Notes: generated by a model not told the origin, from the letters alone. 40,900 bases of DNA from Westiellopsis prolifica IICB1 (GCF_004323185.1 NZ_NAPS01000002.1:2453785-2494684), one strand, 5' to 3'. Shown: positions 16,847 through 28,318, counted from the stretch's first letter. Program-made: numbers and translations.

Positions 16847-17839
16847 TTAATTAGACGCTTTGACAATGTATTCAGATTCAATTGCGTCTAGTCTTCCCGT
16901 TCGCACCAAAGCTTGATAAACCATAGCGGCTACCTCAGCACGGGTAGCTTCTTTATTTGGATTTAGCGTTTTGGGATTGGGGTAGTTGACTACAAGATCA
17001 TTGACTGTGGCTGCTGCTATTTTGTTGTTAGCATACTTAGGGATTACTTTTGCATCCCTGTAAAAACTTAATATTTGAGTTGGGGAATCAGGAACATTTA
17101 AATTCATACCACTAGTAAGGGCAACCAATACCTGTACCCGTGGAATTCTTTGCTGTGGTCTAAAAACTTTGTTAGGGTAGCCTTTCAAAAATCCTGTACC
17201 AATAGCTTGATCAATAGCTGAGTTCGCCCAAAATTGAACTGGTACATCCTTAAAAGCGATCGCACTCTTAGTTTTGCCAACTTCTTTCCCAAATGCTTGT
17301 TCCACAATCGCTGCAAATTCAGCCCGCGTTACAGGCTGATTTGGTCTAAAAGTGTAATCTTCATAGCCCTTAATAATATTTCGAGAGGAAAGCGCATCAA
17401 TAAAACGACGCGCCCAAAAATCGCCAGGTACATCAGTAAATGCGATCGGTGGGGGAATTGTTGATTTTTGCTCAGGAATGACTAGTGGGATCGTTTTGTT
17501 GGTAATAAAAGGTGGTGAAGATGGTTGTTGTTGAGGTAAAGTATTAAAGTTAACACTAGGAGATGGTGTTACTACAGGTAACTTATCCTCAACAGATGTA
17601 GATGATTGCTGGCGAGATTCGACATTAGGAGCAGTTTGCTTAGGTGGAGTACTAGGAGAAGTTACCGAACTAGAGTCAGGTGACAACAAGCTGTTGAAGT
17701 TCCATCCAGATTCCTTACGAGAAAATGACCAAAACAAAATTGCCCCGATAGTAGCAAAGGCAACAAGAATACCAATAAATTCATCAAAGCCGAGGGCATT
17801 TGTTTGAGATGACTTAGGATCGGGAGGCGTGTCTGTCAT
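16847..17839 (-). CDS. Membrane-anchored protein with three SLH domains
   Basis: 330 residues. A cytoplasmic-like N-terminus is followed by a single TM helix at about 22-42 (FIGILVAFATIGAILFW), a Ser/Pro/Gln-rich linker, then three S-layer homology repeats: one with FTDVPGDFWARRFIDALSSR, one with FKDVPVQFWANSAIDQAI, and a divergent third ending in TRAEVAAMVYQALV. SLH domains bind secondary cell-wall polymer or peptidoglycan, and in cyanobacteria occur in envelope proteins. A direct enzymatic role is not visible. The upstream region carries TTGTTGG heptamers. Confidence 0.9.
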   Translation of the reverse strand: MTDTPPDPKSSQTNALGFDEFIGILVAFATIGAILFWSFSRKESGWNFNSLLSPDSSSVTSPSTPPKQTAPNVESRQQSSTSVEDKLPVVTPSPSVNFNTLPQQQPSSPPFITNKTIPLVIPEQKSTIPPPIAFTDVPGDFWARRFIDALSSRNIIKGYEDYTFRPNQPVTRAEFAAIVEQAFGKEVGKTKSAIAFKDVPVQFWANSAIDQAIGTGFLKGYPNKVFRPQQRIPRVQVLVALTSGMNLNVPDSPTQILSFYRDAKVIPKYANNKIAAATVNDLVVNYPNPKTLNPNKEATRAEVAAMVYQALVRTGRLDAIESEYIVKASN

Positions 17840-17854
17840 CGATGATTATCCTTG

Positions 17855-17950
17855 ATTGTTGGTTGTTAATTGTTGGTTATTGGCTGGTCTTTTTTTATTA
17901 CCAATTACTTGCTTCCCGTAATAACCACTAACTACTATCTACTATTTACT
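17855..17950. repeat. TTGTTGG-type STRR between hom and the SLH gene
   Basis: Short degenerate heptamer repeats (TTGTTGG, TTGTTAA, TTGGTTA, then AACTACT) fill the gap between the two minus-strand genes. Confidence 0.65.
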
Positions 17951-17968
17951 CTCTACTAACAAAGTTTC

Positions 17969-19276
17969 TTATAAAACTCGTAACAAGCTGGGAATGCTGT
18001 GTATTGCTGCTAAAGTCTGAATTTCTGCCAAAGCTTGTCGAAAATCTCCTTCTCGGACATCGTGGGTAACAACAACAATTTCTGCTAAATCTCCTTGAAA
18101 GCCTGTTTGAACAACTGATTCTAAGCTGACACCGTATTTACCAAAGCAAGTGCCTAATTTACCAATTACTCCTGGTTGGTCTTGAGTGAGAAAACGGGTA
18201 TAGAATCTGCTAACAAGTTCTTCTGGTGGTGTAATTTCGCAGTAGTCTTGATGTCCACAAGTCAATAGAGGATTGGGTGTGGTTGTACTGGCTTGTAGTG
18301 CTGCTACTAAATTTAAAATGTCAGATGAGACAGCGCTAGCAGTCGCACCTGCACCCGCACCTGGGCCAAAAAACATTACCTGTCCAATCGGTTCTCCTTC
18401 CACAAGGATGGCATTATAAACACCGTTGATACTAGCTAGGGGATGTGCTTTGGGAACTAGGGTGGGGTGAACTCTAACGGAGATGGGGTGATTGGGGGAT
18501 GGAGTGATGGAGGAAGAATTAACTGTTTTAGCTATTGCCAATAATTTAATGACAAACCCTAATTTATCCGCATAGGCTATGTCTGTTTTGCTGATTTGGC
18601 GAATACCTTCACAATAGACATTTTGCAGTTTGATGCGTCCACCAAAGGCTAATGAGGCCAGAATAGCAATTTTGTCTGCGGCATCCAAGCCATCAATATC
18701 GGCTGTCGGATCGGCTTCTGCATAACCCAATTTTTGAGCATCAGCTAAGACATCATTAAAACTGCTGCCTTCAGTTTGCATCCGTGTCAGGATATAGTTG
18801 GTCGTACCGTTGACAATACCTGTAACAGTATGAATCCGGTTAACGCTCAAAGATTGCTTCAGGGGTTGAATCACCGGGATACCACCACCAACAGCAGCCT
18901 CTAGCATGACATAAACACCAGCTTTATTGGCAGCTGTAAAGATTTCATCTCCAAAACGGGAAATTACTGCTTTGTTAGCAGTCACAACGTGTTTGCCATT
19001 TTCAATAGCTTTGAGAATTAGCGATCGCGCTGGTTCGAGTCCACCAATGACTTCGACGACTATATCTATCTGCGGATCATTGACAATTGCTTCCAAATCT
19101 GTTGTTAATACAGCATCTGGGACTTTGACCGCGCGGGGTTTATCGAGCGATCGCACTCCCACCTGGTGTATTTCTATATCTCGCAACAACGGGTGACGTC
19201 CGACACTATCTTGCAAAAGTTGCACCGTACCCGTACCTACCGTACCCAAACCTAGTATTCCCAGCTTTACGCCCAC
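17969..19276 (-). CDS. hom: Homoserine dehydrogenase
   Basis: Reduces aspartate semialdehyde to homoserine, the branch to threonine and methionine. 435 residues when started at the GTG giving (M)GVKLGILGLGTVGTGT; an in-frame start at 19339 would run through a palindromic repeat and is unlikely. Rossmann motif GLGTVGTG, catalytic-domain motifs NGTTNYILTRM and EADPTADIDGLDAADKIAIL, and a C-terminal ACT domain (DQPGVIGKLGTCFGKYGVSL) that normally gives threonine feedback control. With metK in the same window, this touches the methionine/SAM route. Confidence 0.95.
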   Translation of the reverse strand: MGVKLGILGLGTVGTGTVQLLQDSVGRHPLLRDIEIHQVGVRSLDKPRAVKVPDAVLTTDLEAIVNDPQIDIVVEVIGGLEPARSLILKAIENGKHVVTANKAVISRFGDEIFTAANKAGVYVMLEAAVGGGIPVIQPLKQSLSVNRIHTVTGIVNGTTNYILTRMQTEGSSFNDVLADAQKLGYAEADPTADIDGLDAADKIAILASLAFGGRIKLQNVYCEGIRQISKTDIAYADKLGFVIKLLAIAKTVNSSSITPSPNHPISVRVHPTLVPKAHPLASINGVYNAILVEGEPIGQVMFFGPGAGAGATASAVSSDILNLVAALQASTTTPNPLLTCGHQDYCEITPPEELVSRFYTRFLTQDQPGVIGKLGTCFGKYGVSLESVVQTGFQGDLAEIVVVTHDVREGDFRQALAEIQTLAAIHSIPSLLRVL

Positions 19277-19311
19277 GAATCTTATACCAAATTTCACCAA
19301 CAATAATTCAA

Positions 19312-19352
19312 TAATAATTGTAGGGTGAGCATTGCCCACCCTACAATTATTA
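19312..19352. repeat. TGTAGGGTG palindromic repeat upstream of hom
   Basis: A 16-bp stem (19312-19327 with 19337-19352), centre AGCATTGCC. GTAGGGTGGGCAATGC-type palindromes are common dispersed repeats in Nostocales. Confidence 0.65.
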
Positions 19353-19393
19353 CTTAGTCAATTGTCCTACTCTACCTTGAAGCCTATGAGCGC

Positions 19394-19475
19394 GTCTATG
19401 TCATTTGTCTTTTGTCACTAATGACCAATGACAATTGTACAGACGCGAGGAACATCGCGTCTCTACCAATGACTA
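19394..19475. repeat. STRR plus AGACGCGA hairpin between hom and petH
   Basis: CATTTGTC/CCAATGA heptamers flank the hairpin AGACGCGA-GGAACA-TCGCGTCT (19441-19462). The same stem occurs at 38812-38831 with a TATA loop. Confidence 0.7.
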
Positions 19476-19478
19476 AAA

Positions 19479-20786
<1,308 letters not shown>

Positions 20787-21033
20787 TTAACCTGTTCTCA
20801 CAAAAAACCCTTTCACCACAGATGCTGTTCTTTGAATTACCAAATTTTGGTTACAAAAAACTAACACTGGGAAAAGCAGCATCAGCCAATGCCTTGTTAC
20901 GTAGACTCACCAAAGATACTAAGGCATGGTAATAGTCACACCTGTTCACCTTCTAAGGTAGAGGATAAGTTCTTTGGAGAATGTTAATAATGAGTCAATT
21001 TAATTTTTTTTTCGTGATATGGCATCGCTACAA

Positions 21034-21078
21034 CTTGACACTCTCACCGCCAAAGCTCAAGGTTGGCGCGAGATTCCT
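21034..21078 (-). mobile_element. IS200/IS605-type right-end remnant
   Basis: Read on the minus strand: AGGAATCTC, a stem (TTGGCG...CGCCAA flanked by GAG/CTC), then GTGTCAAG. This is the pattern of tnpB-side ends, where AGGAATC is followed by a GC-rich hairpin and a GTCAA end. The adjoining sequence to about 21150 may be decayed tnpB 3' sequence, but I could not read a TnpB motif. Confidence 0.45.
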
Positions 21079-21572
21079 GATTCAACGAGCGATGCTTTTA
21101 GTGCAAGCACTACGAGTCTTACTCGCTCTCCACAGGCTTAAAATCCCGTATGTCTTACGGTACTGTAATACTTTGTTTACTTACTCACCAGTTATGCCGC
21201 TTAGTTTTTACGACTACAGGTATTTTCGGTAAACTATTGGCATTTTACCACAGTCCCTGCATGCAATTCATCTTACGGCCATAGAGCAATCTTGACAGTG
21301 AGATAATTTTCGCAAGAAGGATAACTCTGTTTGACAATTTTTAATATTATCGAGTTTTGCTTGTTCTCTAATAAAAATTTGAAAAAGGTAAAAAACTACT
21401 TTAAAAATCAGATTATACCCTATAGACTTGAATTAACAGAGTCATAAACTGCAATCCGATCATACCATAACGCTCTTAAGAGCTAGCATTTTGCTGCCAC
21501 ATAGAATAAAAATTCCAAACCCATGATTTCTGGGGTTGTGACTTAAACTTTAGTGGTTGGGGATTGACTAGA

Positions 21573-21716
21573 CAAAACTGAACAACCCTTCTCACTCACG
21601 TTCGGAGTTGTTGCGACTATTTTCAGTATTGTTGCGAAAAACCGAACGTGAGTGAGAATCCACCCCAAAAATATAGTTGGCCAAGCCAACAAACCACGCA
21701 TGGTTGTTCAGTTTTG
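21573..21716. repeat. Nested inverted repeat, 144 bp, MITE-like
   Basis: The outer arms CAAAACTGAACAACC (21573-21587) and their exact inverse (21702-21716) enclose inner arms TTCTCACTCACGTTCGG (21589-21605) and their exact inverse (21642-21658). A third small hairpin GTTGGC-CAA-GCCAAC lies between the two right arms. The inner loop contains the near-repeat GTTGTTGCGA/ATTGTTGCGA. No coding capacity. Confidence 0.75.
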
Positions 21717-22066
21717 TTCAGTAAAAATGAAGCGGCTGTACAGCTAGTGTTTCGGGAGTTTTCGTGATTGCTAAACATTCACAACCATGATTTGAAAAAC
21801 GCAATTTCTTGCTGTTAGCAAGCCTTGTATAGAGTAACCCCTTCTGTTAGAATCCAATATATCACTAGGATTAAATACTTACCAGCAACAACTTAGACAA
21901 TAAAAACGGGTAACAATTATTACTGTTAAGCTTACCCGTTGTATTTCTATTTGTGCTGTTAAGTAGCAAGAACGCAGGATAAACCAAAGGGGTAAGCTCT
22001 TGGCTTGATTTCTTGTAGGTGTGAAAAATTATTGATTGACTCATCTTTAGCATTTAGAGGAGATTT

Positions 22067-23071
22067 ATGAGTAATAAACCAGAACGAGTGGTACTAATTG
22101 GAGTAGCCGGAGACTCTGGATGTGGTAAATCTACGTTTTTGCGTCGTCTGACAGATTTATTCGGTGAGGAGTTGATGACAGTTATCTGTTTGGATGACTA
22201 TCATTGTTTGGATCGCAAGCAGCGTAAAGAAACAGGTATAACCGCACTTGACCCCAGAGCCAACAATTTTGACCTGATGTACGAGCAAATTAAAGCGCTC
22301 AAAGAAGGTCAATCGGTCATGAAACCTATTTATAATCACGAAACCGGCGCTATCGATCCACCGGAACACATAGAGCCGAATCATATTCTAGTGGTTGAGG
22401 GGCTACATCCTTTATATGATGAACGTGTGCGATCGCTAATTGACTTCAGTGTCTATTTTGATATTAGTGATGAAGTTAAAATTGCTTGGAAGATCCAGCG
22501 AGACATGGCTGAACGTGGTCATCGTTATGAAGATGTTTTAGCTCAAATCAATTCTCGCAAACCTGATTTTCAGAAGTACATTGAACCACAAAGAGAATTT
22601 GCTGATGTAGTTCTTCAGGTATTACCTACCAACCTCATCAAAGAGGATAAAGAGCGTAAAGTTCTGCGGGTACGGATGCTACAACGTGAGGGTAAAGAAG
22701 GCTTTGAACCAGTTTATCTGTTCGATGAAGGCTCTACAATCCAGTGGACTCCCTGTGGACGCAAACTGACTTGTTCCTATCCTGGTATGCAACTGTACTA
22801 CGGTTCAGATGTGTACTACGGTCGCTACGTTTCTGTTTTAGAGGTAGATGGTCAGTTTGACAATCTCGAAGAAGTGATTTACATCGAAACTCACCTCAGC
22901 AAAACATCTACTAAGTATCAAGGTGAGATGACTCACTTGTTACTCCAGCACCGCGAGTATCCTGGTTCCAACAATGGTACAGGTTTGTTCCAAGTGCTAA
23001 CAGGATTAAAAATGCGCGCCGCCTACGAGCGTTTAACAGCAAAGGAAGCCAAAATGGCCGTTCAAGTTTAA
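22067..23071 (+). CDS. prk: Phosphoribulokinase
   Basis: Phosphorylates ribulose 5-phosphate to ribulose 1,5-bisphosphate with ATP, the Calvin-cycle step that regenerates the Rubisco substrate. 334 residues, normal cyanobacterial length. P-loop GVAGDSGCGKSTFLRRL near residue 13; LDDYHCLDRKQRK holds the second Cys of the redox pair and catalytic Asp; VVEGLHPLYDERVR and HLSKTSTKYQGEMTHLLL follow. The paired Cys residues allow thioredoxin/CP12 control. Shine-Dalgarno AGAGGAGA lies 7 nt before the ATG. A strong terminator follows. Confidence 0.97.
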   Translation: MSNKPERVVLIGVAGDSGCGKSTFLRRLTDLFGEELMTVICLDDYHCLDRKQRKETGITALDPRANNFDLMYEQIKALKEGQSVMKPIYNHETGAIDPPEHIEPNHILVVEGLHPLYDERVRSLIDFSVYFDISDEVKIAWKIQRDMAERGHRYEDVLAQINSRKPDFQKYIEPQREFADVVLQVLPTNLIKEDKERKVLRVRMLQREGKEGFEPVYLFDEGSTIQWTPCGRKLTCSYPGMQLYYGSDVYYGRYVSVLEVDGQFDNLEEVIYIETHLSKTSTKYQGEMTHLLLQHREYPGSNNGTGLFQVLTGLKMRAAYERLTAKEAKMAVQV

Positions 23072-23099
23072 AAAAACAGTATTTGTGTCAAATATCTAA

Positions 23100-23125
23100 G
23101 GGACACCAAGAGTGTCCCTTTTTTT
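23100..23125 (+). terminator. Rho-independent terminator after prk
   Basis: GGGACAC-CAAGA-GTGTCCC stem-loop followed by seven T residues. Confidence 0.93.
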
Positions 23126-23219
23126 ATAACTAGAAATATTGTTATGATTGCAGATTGAGTAGCTAGATTAAATGTTGTCATTTAGTCAGCAAACTCACAT
23201 TGTTTTGGAGGAATTAAAT

Positions 23220-24482
23220 TTGTCTAAACGCTATCTATTTACCTCCGAGTCAGTGACCGAAGGTCATCCAGATAAAATTTGTGATCAGATTTCTGATGCA
23301 ATTCTAGATACCTTGCTCACACAAGACCCGACTAGTCGTGTGGCTGCGGAAGTTGTGGTTAACACTGGTTTGGTATTGATCACTGGTGAAATCACTACTA
23401 AAGCAAGTGTTAATTACGTCAATGTCGCTCGCAATAAAATAGCAGAAATTGGCTACACCGATGCTATTAATGGCTTCTGCTCCAACAGCTGCTCAGTCCT
23501 GGTAGCTTTGGATGAGCAATCGCCTGATATAGCTCAAGGCGTAAATGTTGCCCATGAAGCTCGTCAGGATAGCGAGGAACAATTCGATAAAGTTGGTGCT
23601 GGCGACCAAGGTATTATGTTCGGTTTCGCTTGTAATGAAACACCAGAACTGATGCCTTTGCCAATCAGCCTTTCTCATCGTATTGCCCGCCGACTAGCAG
23701 CAGTTCGCAAAACAGGTCAACTATCCTACCTGCGTCCTGATGGCAAAACTCAGGTAAGTGTGGCTTACCAAGATGGACGTCCTATAGGTATTGATACTAT
23801 CCTGATTTCCACACAGCACACACCTACCATTGGTGATATCACCAATGAGGTAGAAGTGCAAGCCCAAATCAAAAAAGACCTCTGGTCAGCAGTGGTTGAA
23901 CCTGTGTTTGGTGACTTAGAAATCAAGCCAGATGAAAATACCCGCTTTTTAGTTAACCCCACTGGTAAATTTGTCATTGGTGGACCACAAGGAGACTCCG
24001 GTCTAACTGGACGTAAAATCATTGTCGATACCTATGGTGGTTACTCCCGACATGGTGGTGGAGCCTTTTCTGGTAAAGACCCCACTAAAGTAGACCGTAG
24101 TGCTGCCTATGCTTGTCGCTATGCGGCAAAAAATATTGTAGCCGCCGGTCTAGCAGAAAAGTGTGAAGTCCAGCTTAGTTATGCCATTGGTGTAGCACGA
24201 CCAGTGAGCATTTTGGTGGAGACTTTTGGCACTGGTAAAGTTGATGATGAAACCTTGCTGCAACTAATTACAGATCATTTTGAACTGCGTCCAGCTGGGA
24301 TTATCCATTCCTTTAACTTACGCAACCTACCAAGTGAACGAGGCGGACGTTTTTATCAGGACGTCGCAGCTTACGGTCACTTCGGTCGGACAGATTTAGA
24401 TCTGCCTTGGGAGCGTACTGATAAGGCAGAATTGTTGAAACAAGCACTCAACAAACAACCTTCAACTGCTGCGATCGCTTAA
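23220..24482 (+). CDS. metK: S-adenosylmethionine synthetase
   Basis: Makes SAM from methionine and ATP. 420 residues from a TTG at 23220, chosen because GGAGG ends 8 nt before it and the protein then begins (M)[18 protein letters not shown], the usual family start; an ATG at 23172 adds 16 unconserved residues. Motifs: [48 protein letters not shown] and DLPWERTD near the end. SAM is the co-substrate of the radical SAM enzyme encoded at 33454. Confidence 0.96.
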   Translation: MSKRYLFTSESVTEGHPDKICDQISDAILDTLLTQDPTSRVAAEVVVNTGLVLITGEITTKASVNYVNVARNKIAEIGYTDAINGFCSNSCSVLVALDEQSPDIAQGVNVAHEARQDSEEQFDKVGAGDQGIMFGFACNETPELMPLPISLSHRIARRLAAVRKTGQLSYLRPDGKTQVSVAYQDGRPIGIDTILISTQHTPTIGDITNEVEVQAQIKKDLWSAVVEPVFGDLEIKPDENTRFLVNPTGKFVIGGPQGDSGLTGRKIIVDTYGGYSRHGGGAFSGKDPTKVDRSAAYACRYAAKNIVAAGLAEKCEVQLSYAIGVARPVSILVETFGTGKVDDETLLQLITDHFELRPAGIIHSFNLRNLPSERGGRFYQDVAAYGHFGRTDLDLPWERTDKAELLKQALNKQPSTAAIA

Positions 24483-24495
24483 TTTAAAACCAGAG

Positions 24496-24534
24496 TTAGG
24501 AGCCAAAAGTAAAAACTATGGCTCCTAATTTTTT
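24496..24534 (+). terminator. Rho-independent terminator after metK
   Basis: TTAGGAGCCA and TGGCTCCTAA form a 10-bp stem around a 13-nt A-rich loop, followed by six T residues. Confidence 0.9.
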
Positions 24535-24668
24535 GTTATCCCCTATTCCTGATATTTGTATAAAATTCATCAATATAAAAACTGCTTAAATACCATCAGA
24601 GTAAGACTAATTATAATATTGAGCGAATATTAGTTCTTGCTATAAAGGAAGATAAGATTAGGTGAGAG

Positions 24669-24684
24669 TCACTGATGTCAGTGA
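24669..24684. promoter_or_regulatory. Dyad upstream of the histidine kinase gene, possible operator
   Basis: TCACTGA-TG-TCAGTGA is a perfect 7-bp dyad about 105 bp before the kinase start. It is the only clear symmetric site in the otherwise AT-rich 24535-24790 interval. Binding protein unknown. Confidence 0.3.
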
Positions 24685-24790
24685 TTTCATGCCTAAACTA
24701 ATTTGCTAATTTTGGCGGATGGATAAGAAGATTTGAGGGATATAAACTCATAAGCCAACCGCTGTTGACAATAGTTTACAAACAACAAAA

Positions 24791-26464
24791 GTGTCAGCCA
24801 ACGAACCCTCAACCGATGAACTACCAACTATCGAATTTCCCTCGCGAGGGAAACTCAAAGCTAGTTCTTGGCGCATCCATCAAAAAATAGGCTATGGTTA
24901 CTTTCTGGCAATTGGGATTGGGTTTTTTGGTTCACTTGCTGGATTGTTTGTTGCGAACTTTTACCGAGGACAACAAATCAAGGAATTAGATCACGCCCAT
25001 TACCAGACGCAAATGCTGGTAAATTACAAAGATGCGATCGCAGATGCACAAATCCAGAGTACGAATTTGCCTGCTGTTGTGGAAGATCCCGAAAGACTAG
25101 CCTACAGAAGAGACAAATTTCTGGAAAATATTGAAAAAACCAAAAAAATAGAAAATCAAATTATGGCTTTTCTGGAAAGCAAGCCTAGAAACCTAGCAAC
25201 CAGTGAAGCTTCTTTACAGACTTTATTACAAAATTACGCGACTAATTTAGACTCCTACGTTCAAGATATTGAGTCTATATTAGAACCAATTAATAACCAG
25301 CAAATATCACAACAACAAGCATCCATAGTCCAGAACCAATTATTAGCTGTGATGCGCGGTGAAACAGCTGCGCGCCTAGATCAACTATACAAATATTTGA
25401 ATGATCTCCTGCAAAGCGCTGAACAAGTAGAAGAGAGGATGAAAAATGACGTCAGCCAGTCTAAAGGAATTGAAAGATCAATAGTCATAGCTAGTATGCT
25501 CTTGTCAGTCGGAGTGGCCGCTGTTGTGGCTTGGCGTACTTCGCGAGCGATCGCCGAACCAGTGATCACAGTTACTCAAGTCGCGGAACAAGTCGCACGG
25601 AAATCAAATTTCGACTTGCGAGCGCCTATCACCACTGAAGATGAAATAGGTTTACTAGCAAAATCACTGAATCGTCTTATTGGTCAAGTATCAAAACACA
25701 CTAAAGAACTTGAGCAAGCCAAAGAATTAGCAGAAGGAGCAAATAAAGCCAAAAGTCAATTTTTGGCAAATATTAGTCACGAACTACGTACACCCTTAAA
25801 TGCAATTATTGGCTTGAGTCAACTACTTCAGGATGACGCTGCTGATACCAGCTTAGGAGAAGAGTTTATTAATGACTTGGAATCTATAAACTCTGCTGGT
25901 AGGCATCTTTTGTTACTGATTAACGACATTCTAGACTTATCAAAAATTGAAGCAGGGAAAATGACTTTTTACCCAGAGACATTTGACCTGATGACATTAA
26001 TCAATAGTGTTGTTTTAACAGTAAAACCGCTAGTAGAAAAAAATGCTAATGTCCTAGAAGTCGATTATGAGCAAGAATTGGGCATCATGCACACTGATCA
26101 GACCAAGCTCAGGCAGGTACTTTACAACTTGCTCAGTAACGCCGCTAAATTTACTACCAACGGTAAAGTGGTACTAAATGTCAAAAGAGAAAAAGTTTAC
26201 AAATCCCGCGAAGAAGCCGTCGAAATCATAATCTTTACTGTAACTGACACAGGCATTGGAATGTCTTTACAGCAACAACAGCAGTTATTTCAACCCTTTA
26301 CACAAGGGGACGCCTCAACTACGAAAAAGTATGGTGGGACTGGACTGGGGTTAGCGATTAGCCGTCACTTTTGTTTGATGATGGGCGGTGAAATTTTTGT
26401 CAAGAGTGAGCAGGGAATAGGGTCGATTTTCACCGTACGTTTACCAATGATTGCTAATGGGTAG
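24791..26464 (+). CDS. Membrane sensor histidine kinase with HAMP domain
   Basis: 557 residues from a GTG at 24791. TM1 at about 38-60 ([20 protein letters not shown]), a helical extracytoplasmic sensor of about 170 residues (four-helix-bundle-like, CHASE3 flavour), TM2 near 235-253 ([18 protein letters not shown]), a HAMP region, HisKA with the phospho-acceptor His330 in [18 protein letters not shown], then HATPase_c with N-box (LSNAAKF), DTGIGM and [10 protein letters not shown]. No receiver domain and no neighbouring response-regulator gene, so it is an orphan kinase whose partner lies elsewhere. Signal unknown. The C-terminus is complete. Confidence 0.93.
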   Translation: MSANEPSTDELPTIEFPSRGKLKASSWRIHQKIGYGYFLAIGIGFFGSLAGLFVANFYRGQQIKELDHAHYQTQMLVNYKDAIADAQIQSTNLPAVVEDPERLAYRRDKFLENIEKTKKIENQIMAFLESKPRNLATSEASLQTLLQNYATNLDSYVQDIESILEPINNQQISQQQASIVQNQLLAVMRGETAARLDQLYKYLNDLLQSAEQVEERMKNDVSQSKGIERSIVIASMLLSVGVAAVVAWRTSRAIAEPVITVTQVAEQVARKSNFDLRAPITTEDEIGLLAKSLNRLIGQVSKHTKELEQAKELAEGANKAKSQFLANISHELRTPLNAIIGLSQLLQDDAADTSLGEEFINDLESINSAGRHLLLLINDILDLSKIEAGKMTFYPETFDLMTLINSVVLTVKPLVEKNANVLEVDYEQELGIMHTDQTKLRQVLYNLLSNAAKFTTNGKVVLNVKREKVYKSREEAVEIIIFTVTDTGIGMSLQQQQQLFQPFTQGDASTTKKYGGTGLGLAISRHFCLMMGGEIFVKSEQGIGSIFTVRLPMIANG

Positions 26465-26852
26465 GGATCGAGAATTAAGCATGAATTCAGTTAACAGTTA
26501 ACAGTTAACGTTTATCTACAAAATTATTTTCAAACTTCTACTATTACTTACCAGTCAGGCTTTTATCAAGCTACACTATGTCGATTATGCATGATTTGAA
26601 TTTATAGCAAAATTTCGTTTATATCTTCGGTAATCTCTGTTTTTCTTGTATTTGAGTGAGCAAAAGATTTATGCGAAATATGCATAGATTGCAAAAAATT
26701 CAAGATTTGCCAACTACTAAAAGAAGTATATTTTGAAGAATGTCTGAAAACGGACTAAATTTAAGTAGCTTCTAATACAGAAAAAAGTATTAAAAATTAC
26801 TCCAATAAATGTACGTAATGAAAAGATTTTGGCGGAAAGGGACAATAAACAA
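26465..26852. other. Intergenic region between the kinase and amt
   Basis: CAGTTAA heptamers (about 26488-26508) lie after the kinase stop. The remainder is AT-rich and includes the NtcA-type box at 26787-26800. No small gene seen. Confidence 0.45.
26787..26800 (+). promoter_or_regulatory. Candidate NtcA-binding site upstream of amt
   Basis: GTA-N8-TAC exactly (GTATTAAAAATTAC). Its centre is about 60 bp before the preferred GTG start. If it works as a class II site, transcription would begin near 26835, downstream of the TTG at 26829, which supports the GTG start. NtcA control of amt genes is known in cyanobacteria. A matching -10 box is not clear. Confidence 0.5.
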
Positions 26853-28259
26853 GTGCTGAAGAATATTTTGATGATTGGGGCGATCGCCCTAATGTTTCTT
26901 ATAGGCCCGCTTATAGGCAATGCTGTTGCTGCACCAGTTGATGTGAACGCAGCAATTTCTAATGCTCAAACTGCTGCTGATACAGCATTTATGCTAATTT
27001 GTGCAGCTTTAGTATTACTAATGACTCCTGGACTTGCCTTTTTTTATAGTGGATTCGTACGTTCTCGCAACGTTCTCAATACGTTGATGATGAGCTTCGT
27101 ACTGATGGCGATTGTGGGAGTAACTTGGGTTCTGTGGGGCTATAGCCTTGCTTTTTCGCCTGGAAATCCGTTTATTGGTGGTTTACAGTGGCTAGGTTTA
27201 AATGGTGTTGGCACAGAAGTAACTGATTATCTCAAGGGGTCAAATCCTCCAGAGATTCTGTCCTATGCACCAACAATTCCCCATCTGGCATTCATGATTT
27301 ACCAAGCCATGTTTGCTATTATCACCCCAGCTTTGATTTCTGGTGCGATCGCCGAACGAATGAGCTTCACTGCCTATAGTTTATTTGTACTACTATGGTC
27401 TACTTTTATTTACTCTCCTCTAGCCCATATGGTTTGGGGAAAAGGTGGATTCATTGGTTTAGCAGGGGGCTTGGGCGCTCTCGACTTCGCAGGTGGTACA
27501 GTCGTTCATATTAGTTCTGGGGTTTCTGCTCTAGTTGCAGCGATCGTTCTTGGTCCTCGCAAAACCTATCCTGATCGTCTTAGTCCTCCTCACAACGTTC
27601 CCTTCATTTTGTTAGGAGCTGGCTTGTTGTGGTTTGGCTGGTTTGGCTTCAATGCTGGTAGCGCTCTTGCTTCAGGTAGTTTAGCAACAATCGCCTTTGT
27701 TAACACCAATACAGCAGCCGCAGCAGCGGCATTAACTTGGTTAATTTTAGAAAAAGTTTTGCGGGGTAAACCAACCGCAGTCGGTGCAGCTACAGGTGCT
27801 GTGGCTGGTTTAGTGGGTATTACTCCCGCCGCAGGCTTTGTCACACCACTAGCAGCCATTTTAATTGGCAGTATCACCGCTTTTGTTTGTTTCTACGCTG
27901 TTAGCTTTAAACATAAAGTACAAATTGATGACGCCCTTGATACTTACCCTGTACATGGCGTGGGTGGAACAGTAGGTGCAATTTTGACAGCAGTCTTTGC
28001 AACCACCACAGTTAACTCCGCAGCAAAAAACGGTTTACTTTACGGTAATCCAGGCGAATTATTAGTCGAGCTAGCAGCAATTGCGATCGCTTACGTTTTT
28101 TCTGGGGTAGGAACCTTCGTCATTCTCAAGTTGATTGATGCTACCGTTGGTCTGCGTGTGAAGGAAGTAGCAGAAATGCAAGGTGTAGATATCAACGAAC
28201 ACGGAGAAGAAGGTTACAACGAAGAATTTGGCGATCGCATTTCCGTGAGTAATAAGTAG
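26853..28259 (+). CDS. amt: Ammonium transporter, Amt family
   Basis: Takes up ammonium/methylammonium across the plasma membrane. 468 residues from a GTG giving (M)LKNILMIGAIALMFLIGPLI; cyanobacterial Amt1 proteins likewise start MLKKIL. A TTG eight codons upstream is also open. The N-terminal signal-like helix is followed by eleven TM helices with Amt signatures: TPGLAFFYSGFVRSRNVLN, DFAGGTVVHISSGVSALVAA and FNAGSALASG. Pore His residues appear in VVHISSG and in YPVHGVGG. The tail EMQGVDINEHGEEGYN has the ExxGxD regulatory motif that contacts PII (GlnK). An NtcA-type box precedes it. Confidence 0.95.
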   Translation: MLKNILMIGAIALMFLIGPLIGNAVAAPVDVNAAISNAQTAADTAFMLICAALVLLMTPGLAFFYSGFVRSRNVLNTLMMSFVLMAIVGVTWVLWGYSLAFSPGNPFIGGLQWLGLNGVGTEVTDYLKGSNPPEILSYAPTIPHLAFMIYQAMFAIITPALISGAIAERMSFTAYSLFVLLWSTFIYSPLAHMVWGKGGFIGLAGGLGALDFAGGTVVHISSGVSALVAAIVLGPRKTYPDRLSPPHNVPFILLGAGLLWFGWFGFNAGSALASGSLATIAFVNTNTAAAAAALTWLILEKVLRGKPTAVGAATGAVAGLVGITPAAGFVTPLAAILIGSITAFVCFYAVSFKHKVQIDDALDTYPVHGVGGTVGAILTAVFATTTVNSAAKNGLLYGNPGELLVELAAIAIAYVFSGVGTFVILKLIDATVGLRVKEVAEMQGVDINEHGEEGYNEEFGDRISVSNK

Positions 28260-28318
28260 CCATCATGGGGTAAGTACATATAATATCTGGTTAAAGATTT
28301 GGTATATTCCCCAGAATC

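Noticed and set aside
19277-19339. Upstream extension of homoserine dehydrogenase
   Set aside because: Encoded partly by a palindromic repeat; homologues begin at the GVKLGILGLG motif.
20981-21232. 83-codon plus-strand frame starting MLIMSQFNF
   Set aside because: Overlaps the IS605-end-like hairpin, has an unlikely composition, and resembles no family I know.
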